From Hysterangium stoloniferum (taxonomy: Eukaryota > Basidiomycota > Agaricomycetes > Hysterangiales > Hysterangiaceae), in assembly GCA_015178975.1 (NCBI GenBank), contig WHVD01000012.1, positions 1,302,001-1,366,000 of the forward strand: DNA of 64,000 nucleotides, read 5' to 3'. The translations under genes were made by a program, and so were the position numbers. Shown in pieces: positions 12,001 to 21,350 of this stretch (position 1 is its first letter; the number at the start of each line of letters is the position of its first letter). The notes under the pieces are model-generated. The model saw nothing but the letters and a program-made list of their open reading frames with translations, made no database searches and was not told the origin of the DNA.

Positions 12001-12700
12001 GCTCTCATAAAAGCTGCGGCGTTTATTAGAGAGACGGGCGGCGGAGAGCTCGGATTTGCCACTAGGGCTGGAGGTGCTATAGAGGCCATATTTGCCGAAA
12101 CAGGCGGAAATGGACCAGTCATATCAGGTGCCGACGGGGTTCGGAAATGGATACTGCCCAATACCCAATCAATCAACGGATTGTAGCGGGTGAGCCAGTT
12201 ATGTCCTAGAACCACGGAGCAACTCGGGTCCAACTGTGTTACAAAAAACGTAACTGTCTGAAAGGTTCCACATGGGAACCGAAGTCGGAGTTTGCAGGCT
12301 TGCGAGATTACGGAGTTTGAGGTACCATCAAAGAGTCAGAGTGGAATCGGATCTATTGCATAGGTTTTTAACTGATTTTTTCGGGAAAAACTTGTATCTA
12401 TAAAACAATGGGTTGAACCTGAATCTATGAGAGCTCGAAAAGTGAGATTCCTGAGAGGTTCCGAAGTAAGGTTTATGAACAAAGAATTAGGATCATACAA
12501 GGCGGATGCGTTAAGGTGACAATTTTCTGGTGTGCAAGGAGATTCAATGCAACTCTCCAAACGCATGGAATCCAGAGAGTTGCTTAATCTTTTTTCAACT
12601 CGGCAGCCAGCTTGGCCGGTGGTGAGGTCGTGGCCGTATTGGCCGATCGGGCTTTTGTGGCTTTTGGGCATGCAGTGACTCGGTGTCTGGGATCTGCGCA
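9060..12700 (-). mobile_element. pol region of the Gypsy element (protease, RT, RNase H, integrase)
   Basis: Read on the minus strand. An aspartic protease-like segment with a DSGSTHCF motif lies near 12.4 kb. The reverse transcriptase spans about 11.0-11.7 kb, with a YLDDILIFSEDP core near 11.3 kb. RNase H is near 10.6-11.0 kb. The integrase spans about 9.1-10.2 kb and ends in a GPFEVIAQAG-type C-terminal block and a HPVFHVSMLEP motif typical of chromovirus-like Gypsy elements. The order protease, RT, RNase H, integrase identifies Gypsy/Ty3. The region is broken and is described as a fossil. Confidence 0.9.
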
Positions 12701-12724
12701 CAACAAACAAAGGTTGTTGTCCAT

Positions 12725-13882
12725 TCAGCATTGCTTTTCCTGTGGTAGAAGCTTGCCATCGGAGCCGAGTTTGCCGGTTAAGTCGGGTTTGTCTTTGTCT
12801 TGAGACTTATTCGACTGTTTTCCCTTGCCTTTTTTGTCGTTACCCCCTTTGTTTTCGGACTTCTCATCGGAGGTCGAATTGCCACTGTTGTTGGTGTTTT
12901 GATTACCAGACTTGTTGGTGTTCTTATTGTCCGACGATTTCTTGTCCAAAGGGTTTTCGCAACTAATTTCCGAACATCGTTCCCAGTATCGGGCGTCTGC
13001 GTTTTGGGCTTTCAGATGCATGAGAGGGAGGGTCTTCGGCTTGCTGGTTTCTCCTTTGGAAACTTCGTCTTTAAGGTGAGATGGAAGGCCGGAGTAAAAC
13101 TGGTAACGGAGGGCAGAATCGCCCCAGTCGCAACGTGTGGCGAGGTTGTTGAACTGGACGATGTAATCGGTGATGCGCTGAGTGTCTTTCATTTTGAGAT
13201 TAGAAAGCGCGGTTTCGGCATCGCCGGTTTGGTCGTAGGGACCGAAGTTGGTTTCGAGTTCCTCGACAAAGGCATCCCAATCGTGAAGCCAATCGGGGTC
13301 TTCGGAGGTGAGGCCAGAGAATGCGGGTTCAAACCAGGCTGCTGCAGAATCCTTAAGGTATGAGAGTGCGAAGTTTACCTTTTGGTCATCCGTTGCGAAT
13401 GCAGCCAGGCGGTCCCAAAAGTTGAATCGACATTGCATAAGAAATGTCGGCAATTTCTTCGGGTTTGAGCCAGTGAATGGCTCGGGTTTGTTGACTTGGG
13501 TTTGCCCAGGTTCCTTTTCCTTGATATTGCTTTTAAGGAATTCGTTAAGGGATCCTAGAGTACCTGAAAACAATTTCCATGTCTCTTCAGGGTCCAGAGC
13601 TGGTTTCTTTTTTGCGGACTTCTTGGAGCCACTAGCCTGAGGTTGGTCGCCATCCTCGGGTTTGTGTTCTGAAACTGGTTGATTGTTAATCTCCTCAGTT
13701 GCTTCGGGATCGGTTACTTCAGTTACTTCTTCAGCATCGCCGGTAATCTCCACAAAGTGAGATTCTTCGGAGGTTTCTGGTAGTGGGGTTCTCTGAGTAG
13801 CTCAGGCTGTATACAGGAAAGGAGACTTGAGAGTGGAAGATTCTGCTTCACCGCTTGGCTTGGCATTTCTTCTCGGAGGCAT
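12725..13882 (-). mobile_element. gag region of the Gypsy element
   Basis: Lies directly inside the right LTR, and its first ATG on the minus strand is near 13882. It contains a retrotransposon gag core (about 13.1-13.5 kb, with FNFWDRLAAF and FVEELETNFGP blocks) followed by a Lys/Asn/Ser-rich tail. The same tail composition occurs in the older Gypsy remnant at 3400-5520, so the two belong to related lineages. Confidence 0.85.
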
Positions 13883-13920
13883 AATTAAATGGAAAATGTG
13901 AGTGTGAAATCAGAATATAC

Positions 13921-14643
13921 TGTTAAGAACTAAAAACTGACTAAATGTCGGTGGCCGACAGGGACCAATCGGAAGGACTTGGCTTCAGCTTATGTGCTGC
14001 GCCCTTGCAAATATCCGTAGGGTGTCCTTAAATTTCGGGCGGGCGAAGACTAATCCTAAAGAGCTCCTCTCGGTGAGATACCAATCGGAACCAAAGGACA
14101 AGTCGAGCGTTGGGCCAAGGGGTCGGGGCCGGGAGTGGGCGAGCGCACGCAAAGGCAGATGGGGGATTCTTAGTATGAGACTGTTACAGGCGTATGAGGG
14201 TATTCTGAGTCGATATTCTGATTGCCTAGTAACTACAACTACAGCGGGTTCATATACAAGTAACAGGTGTCTAGAAAATACTAATGGGGAGAAGGGCGGA
14301 AAACGGTATTAACAATAAGCTTGACTAGGAACGGGAGGTTTATGATTAGTTCGGAGGCCGATGATAACCAAGAGCGGGATTACGATAAAAGGAAATAGTT
14401 CAAGGACTACAAATATAGATAGACATATATGAAACATAAGATTGAACGGATCAACATAATAAAAGGGGATGTATCAAAGTTTGACCAGACAATACAAGTT
14501 ATTTTGACGTGGGCGTAAACGGAGTTTGATCTTCGCGAAAACATACGTCAGCTTTGGGGCCAATGGTTTCCGAGACGGTGACTTGAAACATTGATAGGTG
14601 GCGATAACCTCGGGACCGATAGGGTTGCGACACGGTCGTAACA
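13921..14643 (-). repeat. 5' LTR of the Gypsy element
   Basis: 723 bp, TGTTAAGAAC at the left and CACGGTCGTAACA at the right on the plus strand, followed by the GTAAA target duplication. It differs from the partner LTR at roughly 25-30 places by eye, nearly all of them transitions and many at CpG. The bases just inside the LTR do not show the usual TGG start of a tRNA primer site, so the priming mode is unclear. Confidence 0.92.
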
Positions 14644-15050
14644 GTAAATGCCATAATGGAATATGTCAAAATGACAGTTGCCAAAATTTCCACAGTGGTC
14701 CTCAAGTGAGATGACATGCCATCAAAGTTGGATATTGACATTTCTCCCTTCCTGGACCAATAAGGATCACTCCATCCAACAGCCCCTCCTGCGAATATTC
14801 ACCAGTAGATGAGGCTTATATTCCTTCATCCCCTACAGTGTTGAGTTAGAAATGACACCACTCCTTTGATGGGGTGTAATTTATCTTCTTTACATTTTGT
14901 TTTCCAGCACAGAACCCTCGTCATTGTATGCATAATCATGGTGCACCATAAGCACATTAGCACTTTTAGGACGTGATTTGAAATTCTTTCTCTCTATAAA
15001 GTGAGAGAAAATATGTGACTCTCCCCCCACAACATCTCAGATAGTGCTGT
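14644..15050. other. Non-coding stretch right of the Gypsy element
   Basis: It starts with the GTAAA target duplication. I see no gene, repeat or RNA here. It may contain the promoter of the RBR ligase gene that follows. Confidence 0.4.
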
Positions 15051-15585
15051 ATGTCCGCACTTGGTAGTGACTGTTTCCTATATCTTCGTTCCATTATTAA
15101 CATGGCACCACTATCACAATCGACTTCAGGAGCATCCACACCACTATCGTCTTCAGCATCATCTTCACCACTATTGACTTCAGCATCATCCACAGGGGAG
15201 CACGATTGGTTCATAGTGTGGCAGAACTCACAGCTTCTCAATGGTTGAGTGTCAAGCATTGTCAGTCGTTACGATGGCACGGGACAATATTCGCAAGGTG
15301 CCACTTCGGCGTGTGGCCTGGCTTCCCTCAATGCGGTACGGGTTGTGTTGGGAAGTGAGAAAATGGGGAGATCAGGTGTGAAGTTGTGGGAACATATGAG
15401 AAGTAAAGAGACAATTGAGGTGAATGTGTTTTTGAAAACATAATAATTTAAGTCTGATTTATTAATTGATATAGGAAATCATCGCCATTTGTCCCCAATG
15501 GACAAGCCAGCTACATCTCGAAGTCGACGAACTCACCAGCCTGCCACTTTTCCAAGATGCCCGACCTCCAGAAATATTCACTGTA

Positions 15586-17179
15586 CAGTGACCCAAAAAA
15601 GCGTCCGGATGTTTGGTGAAATTGGAAAGATGGGTTTGCAGCTCTAGAAATAAAATAGATAAAATTCTGAATAAATAAGAGGTAAGAGATATACATCTGA
15701 CCTACATGATGACATAAGCATGACATCATAGCTTTCCTTATCAGGGAAGTAGGAAATGAACAATGGACATGGTGCATCCGGACATTTTTTTTGCTCTGTC
15801 AACTGATACATGAAACTCAATAAGGTTCATATAACTGTGGGAATTTCTGGTTAGGTTCAACAATGTCATGTGACCACATGTTTAAATAACACATTTACAT
15901 GAACCTTTGCCTCAATTCACCCCCCCACCACATGGTGAAGAAGCACTCTACTGAAACAAGGCTCTCTGTCATTTCTCTTCTCCAGGAAGGTCACTCCTGC
16001 AGAACAATTGCTTCTAAACTTCATATTGGGCACTCTACAGTATCAGAAATTTGCTCCCAACTCCCTGGTCCACTTCCAACACCTTCCAGAGGTTGTCCTC
16101 CCAAACTCTCCCCCAGGGATCATCACCACCTGGCTTGTTCTATCACCTCTGGACAGGTTGATAATGCCTCCCAAGCCAAGTCCCACCTCTCCCTCAATGT
16201 CTGCACACAGACAATTAGAAATGCATTGAAGAAAGAGAATTTGAAGGCTGTGGTGAAGGCCAAAAGACCTCTTCTTGCCTGTCGACACATCAAGGCTCAA
16301 TATGAGTTTGCTATCAAGTACCAGCATTGGACTGAGGAGGACTGGTTTAGGGTTATCTTCTCAGATGAGACCAAAATCAATCATTTGGGCTCTGATGGGA
16401 GGTTGTGGGTATGGAAAAGACCAGGTTCTGCACTCACTCAGCAGCATATCAATGGAACTATCAAATTTGGAGGGGGGAGTCTAATGATTTGGGGATGTAT
16501 GACAGCACATGGTGTGGGGTACATGTGCAAGATAGATGGGAGGATGGATGGGGAGATGTACAAGGACATATTGGAGGACTATATCTTCAAAACAGTGGAG
16601 TATTATGGGATGGACAGGGAAAGGTTTGTCTTCCAGCAGGACAATGACCCTAAACACACTTGCAAGTTGGCCAAGGATTGGTTCAAGGACCATCAGGTGG
16701 AGGTTTTAGACTGGCCTGCACAGTCTCCAGACCTGAATCCAATAGAACACTTATGGTGGGAGTTGAAGAGAAGGCTTGGAACATACCCTGAGGCACCCAA
16801 GAGCATATTGGAGCTCTGGAAGAGAGTGGAGGTGGAATGGGAGGGTATTCCAAGGGAGAAATGCCTTGAATTGATCAAGAGCATGCCTAGAAGGGTTTCT
16901 GCAGTACTAAAGGCCAAGGGGGGGTACACTAAATACTGAAACTGGTAAAAACTAGTAATTAATTACAAGAGCAAAAAAAGTGTCCGGGTACACCATATCC
17001 ATTATTAATTTCCTACTTTCCTGATAAGGAAAGTTATGATGTCATGCTTATGTCATCATGTAGGTCAGATGTATACCTCTTACCTCTGATTTATTCAGAA
17101 TTTTATCTATTTTATTTCTGGAGCTGTAAACCCATCTTTCCAATTTCACCAAACATCCGGACGCTTTTTTGGGTCACTG
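15586..17179 (+). mobile_element. Tc1-like DNA transposon, apparently complete
   Basis: 1594 bp, starting CAGTGACCC and ending GGGTCACTG, flanked by the TA duplication (15584-15585 and 17180-17181). Terminal inverted repeats are about 206 bp (15586-15791 and 16974-17179). Each repeat contains an outer site (AAAAAAGCGTCCGGATG) and, at its inner end, the same core in the opposite direction (CATCCGGACATTTTTTT). One uninterrupted transposase lies between them. Termini, TA site and DD34E catalytic spacing identify the Tc1 branch of IS630-Tc1-mariner. It sits in a coding exon of the RBR ligase gene. With intact ends and an open transposase it looks recent. Confidence 0.95.
15899..16939 (+). CDS. 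Tc1-like transposase (DD34E)
   Basis: 346 residues from the ATG at 15899; a second ATG at 15932 gives 335 residues and is close to the first conserved block, so either may be used. The N-terminus has a helix-turn-helix (residues about 20-55, with the SVISLLQEGHSCRTIASKL block) followed by a second DNA-binding domain. Catalytic residues: the first Asp in FSDETKI (about residue 158), the second in QQDNDPKHT and the Glu in DLNPIEHLWWELK, with 34 residues between the last two, which is the Tc1 DD34E signature. The frame is open from end to end and all three acidic residues are present, so the enzyme may be functional. It cuts and joins DNA at TA sites using the flanking inverted repeats. Confidence 0.95.
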   Translation: MNLCLNSPPHHMVKKHSTETRLSVISLLQEGHSCRTIASKLHIGHSTVSEICSQLPGPLPTPSRGCPPKLSPRDHHHLACSITSGQVDNASQAKSHLSLNVCTQTIRNALKKENLKAVVKAKRPLLACRHIKAQYEFAIKYQHWTEEDWFRVIFSDETKINHLGSDGRLWVWKRPGSALTQQHINGTIKFGGGSLMIWGCMTAHGVGYMCKIDGRMDGEMYKDILEDYIFKTVEYYGMDRERFVFQQDNDPKHTCKLAKDWFKDHQVEVLDWPAQSPDLNPIEHLWWELKRRLGTYPEAPKSILELWKRVEVEWEGIPREKCLELIKSMPRRVSAVLKAKGGYTKY

Positions 17180-17437
17180 TATTTCACATTCCTCTGCATG
17201 AGGCATTACTGCCTGGCATCTTTGTGATATTCAATTTGCACCCGAGACCAGCCTGCAACACAACTGGATCGTCATTTATCTCATACTCCACACTGGAAGA
17301 GGCTAGTGAAATACAGCGCCTCACTTATCCAGATTGAAAAAGGACTATTATCTGGCGATTTACAATGGCAAGTGCAACTACTAGGACAGTATTTGGGTCA
17401 TTTCTGTTGGGATACAAAGTAATCTATAACAATATAC

Positions 17438-17586
17438 TCAGTCTCGTATAAAGTAAACGAAAGACTGTATTCTATAATTGCTAACCTATAACAATATACT
17501 GATAAGAAATCAGTATCAGTTATGAAGCATTAATTCTAGAATATCTACTAACCTCAGTCTCGTATAAAGTAAACGAAAGACTGAGG
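17438..17586. repeat. Pair of short hairpin repeats
   Basis: A 30-bp sequence (TCAGTCTCGTATAAAGTAAA plus the following 10 bases) occurs at 17438-17467 and again within 17552-17586. The second copy is extended so that CCTCAGTCT and AGACTGAGG form a stem. The motif CTATAACAATATACT is also repeated, near 17424 and 17486. It lies between the protease-like and coiled-coil parts of the RBR gene and may be intronic or a small inserted repeat. Confidence 0.7.
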
Positions 17587-17814
17587 AAAACCTTTCTAAC
17601 TCAGAAGTATAGCATATATAGAACTTTTGACACCGCATACCCATCCGGCAGTTGTGGACCGTAGTGGACCTAAACACCGTCATGTGACACAGACGTGTCG
17701 TGCTAATATTCCAACAAATTCTTCCGAGCTAGACGTATATGCAATATCGGCGGGGAGAACATGGGATCAATTTACGATGCTAACATTGAGGTTCTAGATC
17801 TAGAGCTCCCCTGA

Positions 17815-18470
17815 AAGATTTTGAAAGAGAAAACAGGACGCTGAACAGTGAAAATGGTGAGTTGAAGAGGGGAAATGGTGATCGGAAGAGGGAAAATGGG
17901 GAGTTGAAAAGGGAGAGTAGGGAGTTGAGCGGGGGGAATGGCGAGTTGAGGAGGGAAAATGGCGAGCTGATGAGGGAAAATGTCGATTTACAGCCCTGAT
18001 AAGTACCAGATGTGGTCACTGGCTAGTGTCAATTTCGGGATAGCTCCTCCACTTCTGGATCCACGACTCGGACATTTGGCATTGTTGATTTAAGTATTAC
18101 TGTTGAATGCCATACAAACATGCCAGGGACCTCTCCATCTCATCACCTCAAAGGGGGATTGATCATTGACGTTTGGCCCCAGTACTTGGAAAGCCAGTGA
18201 AAGTGTCCGTCTCACTCATATATAAACCAGCTCAAGAAAGCCTGTATTGTGCTTCAAACGGACATGCAAGTTATAGACCACGAACCAAAGCAGACTATAT
18301 GGAGATGGAAAATATCGAATTAAAGGGGGGAAATGGCGAGTTGAAGATGGAAAATGGTGAGCTGAAGACGGAAAATGGCGAGTTGAAGATGGAAATAGCA
18401 GCATTGCGAGAACAGCAAGCTCGAGTGGTGCAACAAATGAAAGCGCTCCCACTCCGCACAACAGTAGATT
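17815..18470 (+). repeat. Two coding minisatellites for coiled-coil repeats
   Basis: Two clusters (about 17815-17999 and 18300-18400) are built from variants of an 18-21 bp unit encoding the heptad-like peptide ENGELKR or ENGELKM. They lie about 500 bp apart on the same strand and reading direction as the RBR ligase. They look like duplicated, independently drifting versions of its coiled-coil spacer. Confidence 0.65.
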
Positions 18471-19643
18471 CATAGCTTCTACGGGAACACCAAGTCGGGG
18501 AAACAATCTGATGGGAAGCACAGCACTTCCTCTTCGGCCGATAGACACAAACGACCTAGTCAGAAACTCGCCAAGCAACACACTGAAAACTCGATCTATC
18601 TAGACATCAGAGCTGCTCATCTTCTACAACATGAGTTCAATGAAGAAGATAGGATGCTTCGAAATCAAGCGGCTCGTTTGAAACAAGCACACCAAACAGT
18701 TTTTGACTGCAAGGTCTGTTTGGAGACTTACCCTGAAGATTCGGTGGTTAGGATGGGAGGATGCGGACATGAACTTTGTCGTGATTGTGAAAAGGGATAT
18801 CTCACCACCAAAATACAAGAGCATAGCTATCCTATTCTATGTCCTATTTTCCAAGCAGATCAAGATGTTGTGGAGCATGGAGGTACTTTGCTGTTACAAA
18901 TTATATGTTGACATGAGTGGATAACTGAGCATCCTCCTTTTCGTAGCTATCACAGAAGAACTAGTTGTTCAACTGGGATTGTCAGAGAAGGAATATGATG
19001 TTTGGATCGAGTTAGTACTTTCGCAATTTTCGATTATGATTGATTGTCCTAGGTACCGACTCCGTGACATGCGAATCGTATTATCTCTAATGAGCTATTA
19101 AGGTGTCGCTGGTGCAATTTTGTTGACTTGAAGGAGCATGCGGACACAAAGCTGTTGTCTTGTCCTCTGCCAGACTGTCGGCATGTATGGTGTAAAGAAT
19201 GTCATCGCAGTTTTAAACCTAGCACTGCACATTCTTGCGATGGAACTGTAGAACTGGATACATTGATGAAATCACAAGGATGGGTCTATTGCCCGGGTAG
19301 GTGGCAACCTAGATTATATCCTATCTTAATGAGAAGCTGTTTTTATCTTCAGGGTGTAAAACCCCGACCGAGAAATGGAGTGGTTGCAACCATATGAAAG
19401 TAAGTTGTCTGTTGTCGGAAAATGTTCCTTGACAATATTCACCTCCCACTTCCCAGTGTCCTGTGCCTCGTTGTAATACGTAAATTGTCTATTTATTGTT
19501 GACTTCAAAATATCTGATAATCCCTTATTTGTAGTCATTTTTGCTATAAGTGCAAGGGTCCCATTGTACAGTCTGCACTTCTGCAAGCAATAGAAAAGGC
19601 TGTCAGCGAACACTATCGCAGATGCACTCTCTTTGAATATTGA

Positions 19644-21350
19644 TGTACAGTTGATTAGGTCATAATGCATAATGCTCCTCCCCACCCTCAGCCGATGCAT
19701 TACACTGGAGGCACCCAAAGATTTTTGGAGTTGGAAAACCTTCACAAAATCTTGCCATTTGGCCAAACTTTCTAAGCATTTTTTTTTACCTGAAAAACTG
19801 TTTGAAATTTTTGAGTTTTGGTAGGTTTTTCTGAGGCCAAAAATTGTATCTGAAAACCCTAAATATTTGCATCAGGAAATTCTGAGGAAACATTGTTGGA
19901 AATAGCCTATTGTGTATAAATTTTCTGAATAAGAAAACTCTTAAAACCCCTGTATTTTGTTAGAGTTTTTCCACCCAACAAAATCCTATGAAAACTGTAA
20001 TAATGTGCCTAGAGAAACCAAATGAAAACCATATATTTCTACTCAATTTTGCCCCTCAGGGAATTGAGTGAAAACTGTGATTTTCTGCCTGAAAAAATCT
20101 TGTGCCAAGATAAAGTTTTCTTAATGTTTTGTCAAGGGGAAAACCATAATGAAACTTACAACTTAATTATGTGTGAAATCATTGAATAATTATATATTTC
20201 AACAAAATTTTCCTTGGTCACAAACACTATGGAAATCCAAAAAATGTGTTTGTGAAATCTTGAAGAAATTGACAATTTCCCATGAGTTTTTTAAAGGCTT
20301 TTCAAGATGAGAAACCCTGAACTGGTTTTCCTGATTCAGGATGATTTTCAAATATTGGAGAGGATACAGTGTGATTCATTGTGATTCACTATTGTTCAGG
20401 AAGATTCAGGAAGATTCATTGTGATTCACAATTGTTTGGGAGGATTCAGTGCAATTTGCAAATATTCAAGAGGCTACAGTGTGATTCATTGCAATTCACA
20501 AATATTTACTGTAGGAAGAGAAGGGACTTCACATGCACCCTTAAAATAGTCAAAAAAAGTGATTTTCACACTTAATAAAAGTACCTTTGGGAAAAAAGAA
20601 ACTTTATTTAAGTGCTTCAAAACAATTTTCTTTAATTGTATCCTTTTGAAAATCCACTGATTTCTAGTAGTAATAATGTCCAAAAATGTGCAATTTAGCA
20701 TTTCCCCAAACTCCATTTGCATTTATTTGTACTCCAACCGCACTTATTACAAGTGCCAACACACTTCAAAAAAAAGTACTTTTATACTGATGTTGCATTC
20801 ATTCTGAATATGTATATCCTGTATAATAAACAGCAAAAATATCCTCAGGCTCTATCTAGAAGGTTCCAAATTGCAATGATAAATAATGAAATTCTTGAAG
20901 GCTAGAAGCCCTAGGTGATGATGTATTTGTGATGAAAAAATGGTGAAAATGGGATGTGACTGTTGACTAGCATAGAATTGAGGTGATCCAATATTGGCAA
21001 TGATAGGGATGAGAGAATGAGACAGAACAGCACAACAAAAAAAAAACACAGTCTTATGGAGTATGTAGCATCAGGATGTATAGGTGCACATAGTGTAATC
21101 AGTTGAGATTTTTGCATCAACTACAACAATAATCAATGCTATATACTAGATGATAACTGGAAATACCATTCTGTAACATGGTCCTTCTCTGGCTTGGTTT
21201 TGGAAGCCTTTGCTTTTGAGACCTTAGCAAAATATCAGCAAAGGACTTGAATGACTGAACAGTGCATACCTTTTTTGGACCACCAAACCAGAAGAGTGCA
21301 TTGCAGTAATCTGAAGTAATGTGTGATGCAAGTGCATGTATATATGTACT
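19644..21350. other. AT-rich non-coding stretch with degenerate tandem repeats
   Basis: No gene is supported; the short open frames here have AT-driven composition and no family features. Around 20345-20505 there is a degenerate tandem array built on the words GATTCATTGTGATTCAC, TTCAGGAGGATTCA and AATATTCAGGAGG, with unit lengths of about 20-40 bp. The rest is probably eroded repeat sequence. Confidence 0.5.

Larger units (their letters stand above)
6002..14643 (-). mobile_element. Gypsy LTR retrotransposon with both LTRs and target duplication, fossil
   Basis: Both ends are defined. The LTRs are 6002-7643 (inflated by a nested insertion) and 13921-14643, about 724 and 723 bp when the insertion is ignored. 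They run TGTTA...TAACA. The flanking 5-bp target duplication is GTAAA (5997-6001 and 14644-14648). Reading the minus strand, gag follows the right LTR, then protease, RT, RNase H and integrase. A purine tract lies next to the left LTR at about 7646-7657. The internal region is about 6.3 kb and also carries a spliced gene on the plus strand. The element is near complete but broken, with about four or five interruptions in gag-pol. The LTRs differ at roughly 4% by eye, so the insertion is moderately young. Confidence 0.93.
15051..19643 (+). pseudogene. RBR-type E3 ubiquitin ligase gene, disrupted by a Tc1-like transposon
   Basis: The N-terminal part (about 15051-15585) has a Ser-rich leader and an RYDGTGQYSQGATSACGLA block resembling a cysteine-peptidase active-site segment. 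It continues after a 54-bp intron (15420-15474) to the transposon at 15586. Reading resumes at 17182 in the same frame. A coiled coil follows (about 17815-18000, with a second copy at about 18300-18470). RING1 is at about 18700-18870 (CKVC, CGHELCRDC, then CPIF where CPxC is expected), IBR at 19103-19230 and RING2 at 19281-19570 (SGCNHMKC with the catalytic cysteine). Exons at the C-terminal end are about ..18882, 18947-19052, 19103-19296, 19353-19399, 19457-19479 and 19535-19643. Damage visible: an in-frame TGA near 15246, the transposon, a frame slip near 17335 and the lost RING1 cysteine. The ligase half splices cleanly and could still be expressed separately. Confidence 0.7.

Noticed and set aside
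12800-13363. Plus-strand open frame of 187 codons across gag
   Set aside because: Antisense shadow of the gag coding strand, with no start context and no domain. Unlike the frame at 7818 it shows no intron structure.
20345-20505. Possible CRISPR-like array
   Set aside because: The repeats are degenerate, contiguous and without uniform spacers; it is a eukaryotic minisatellite.
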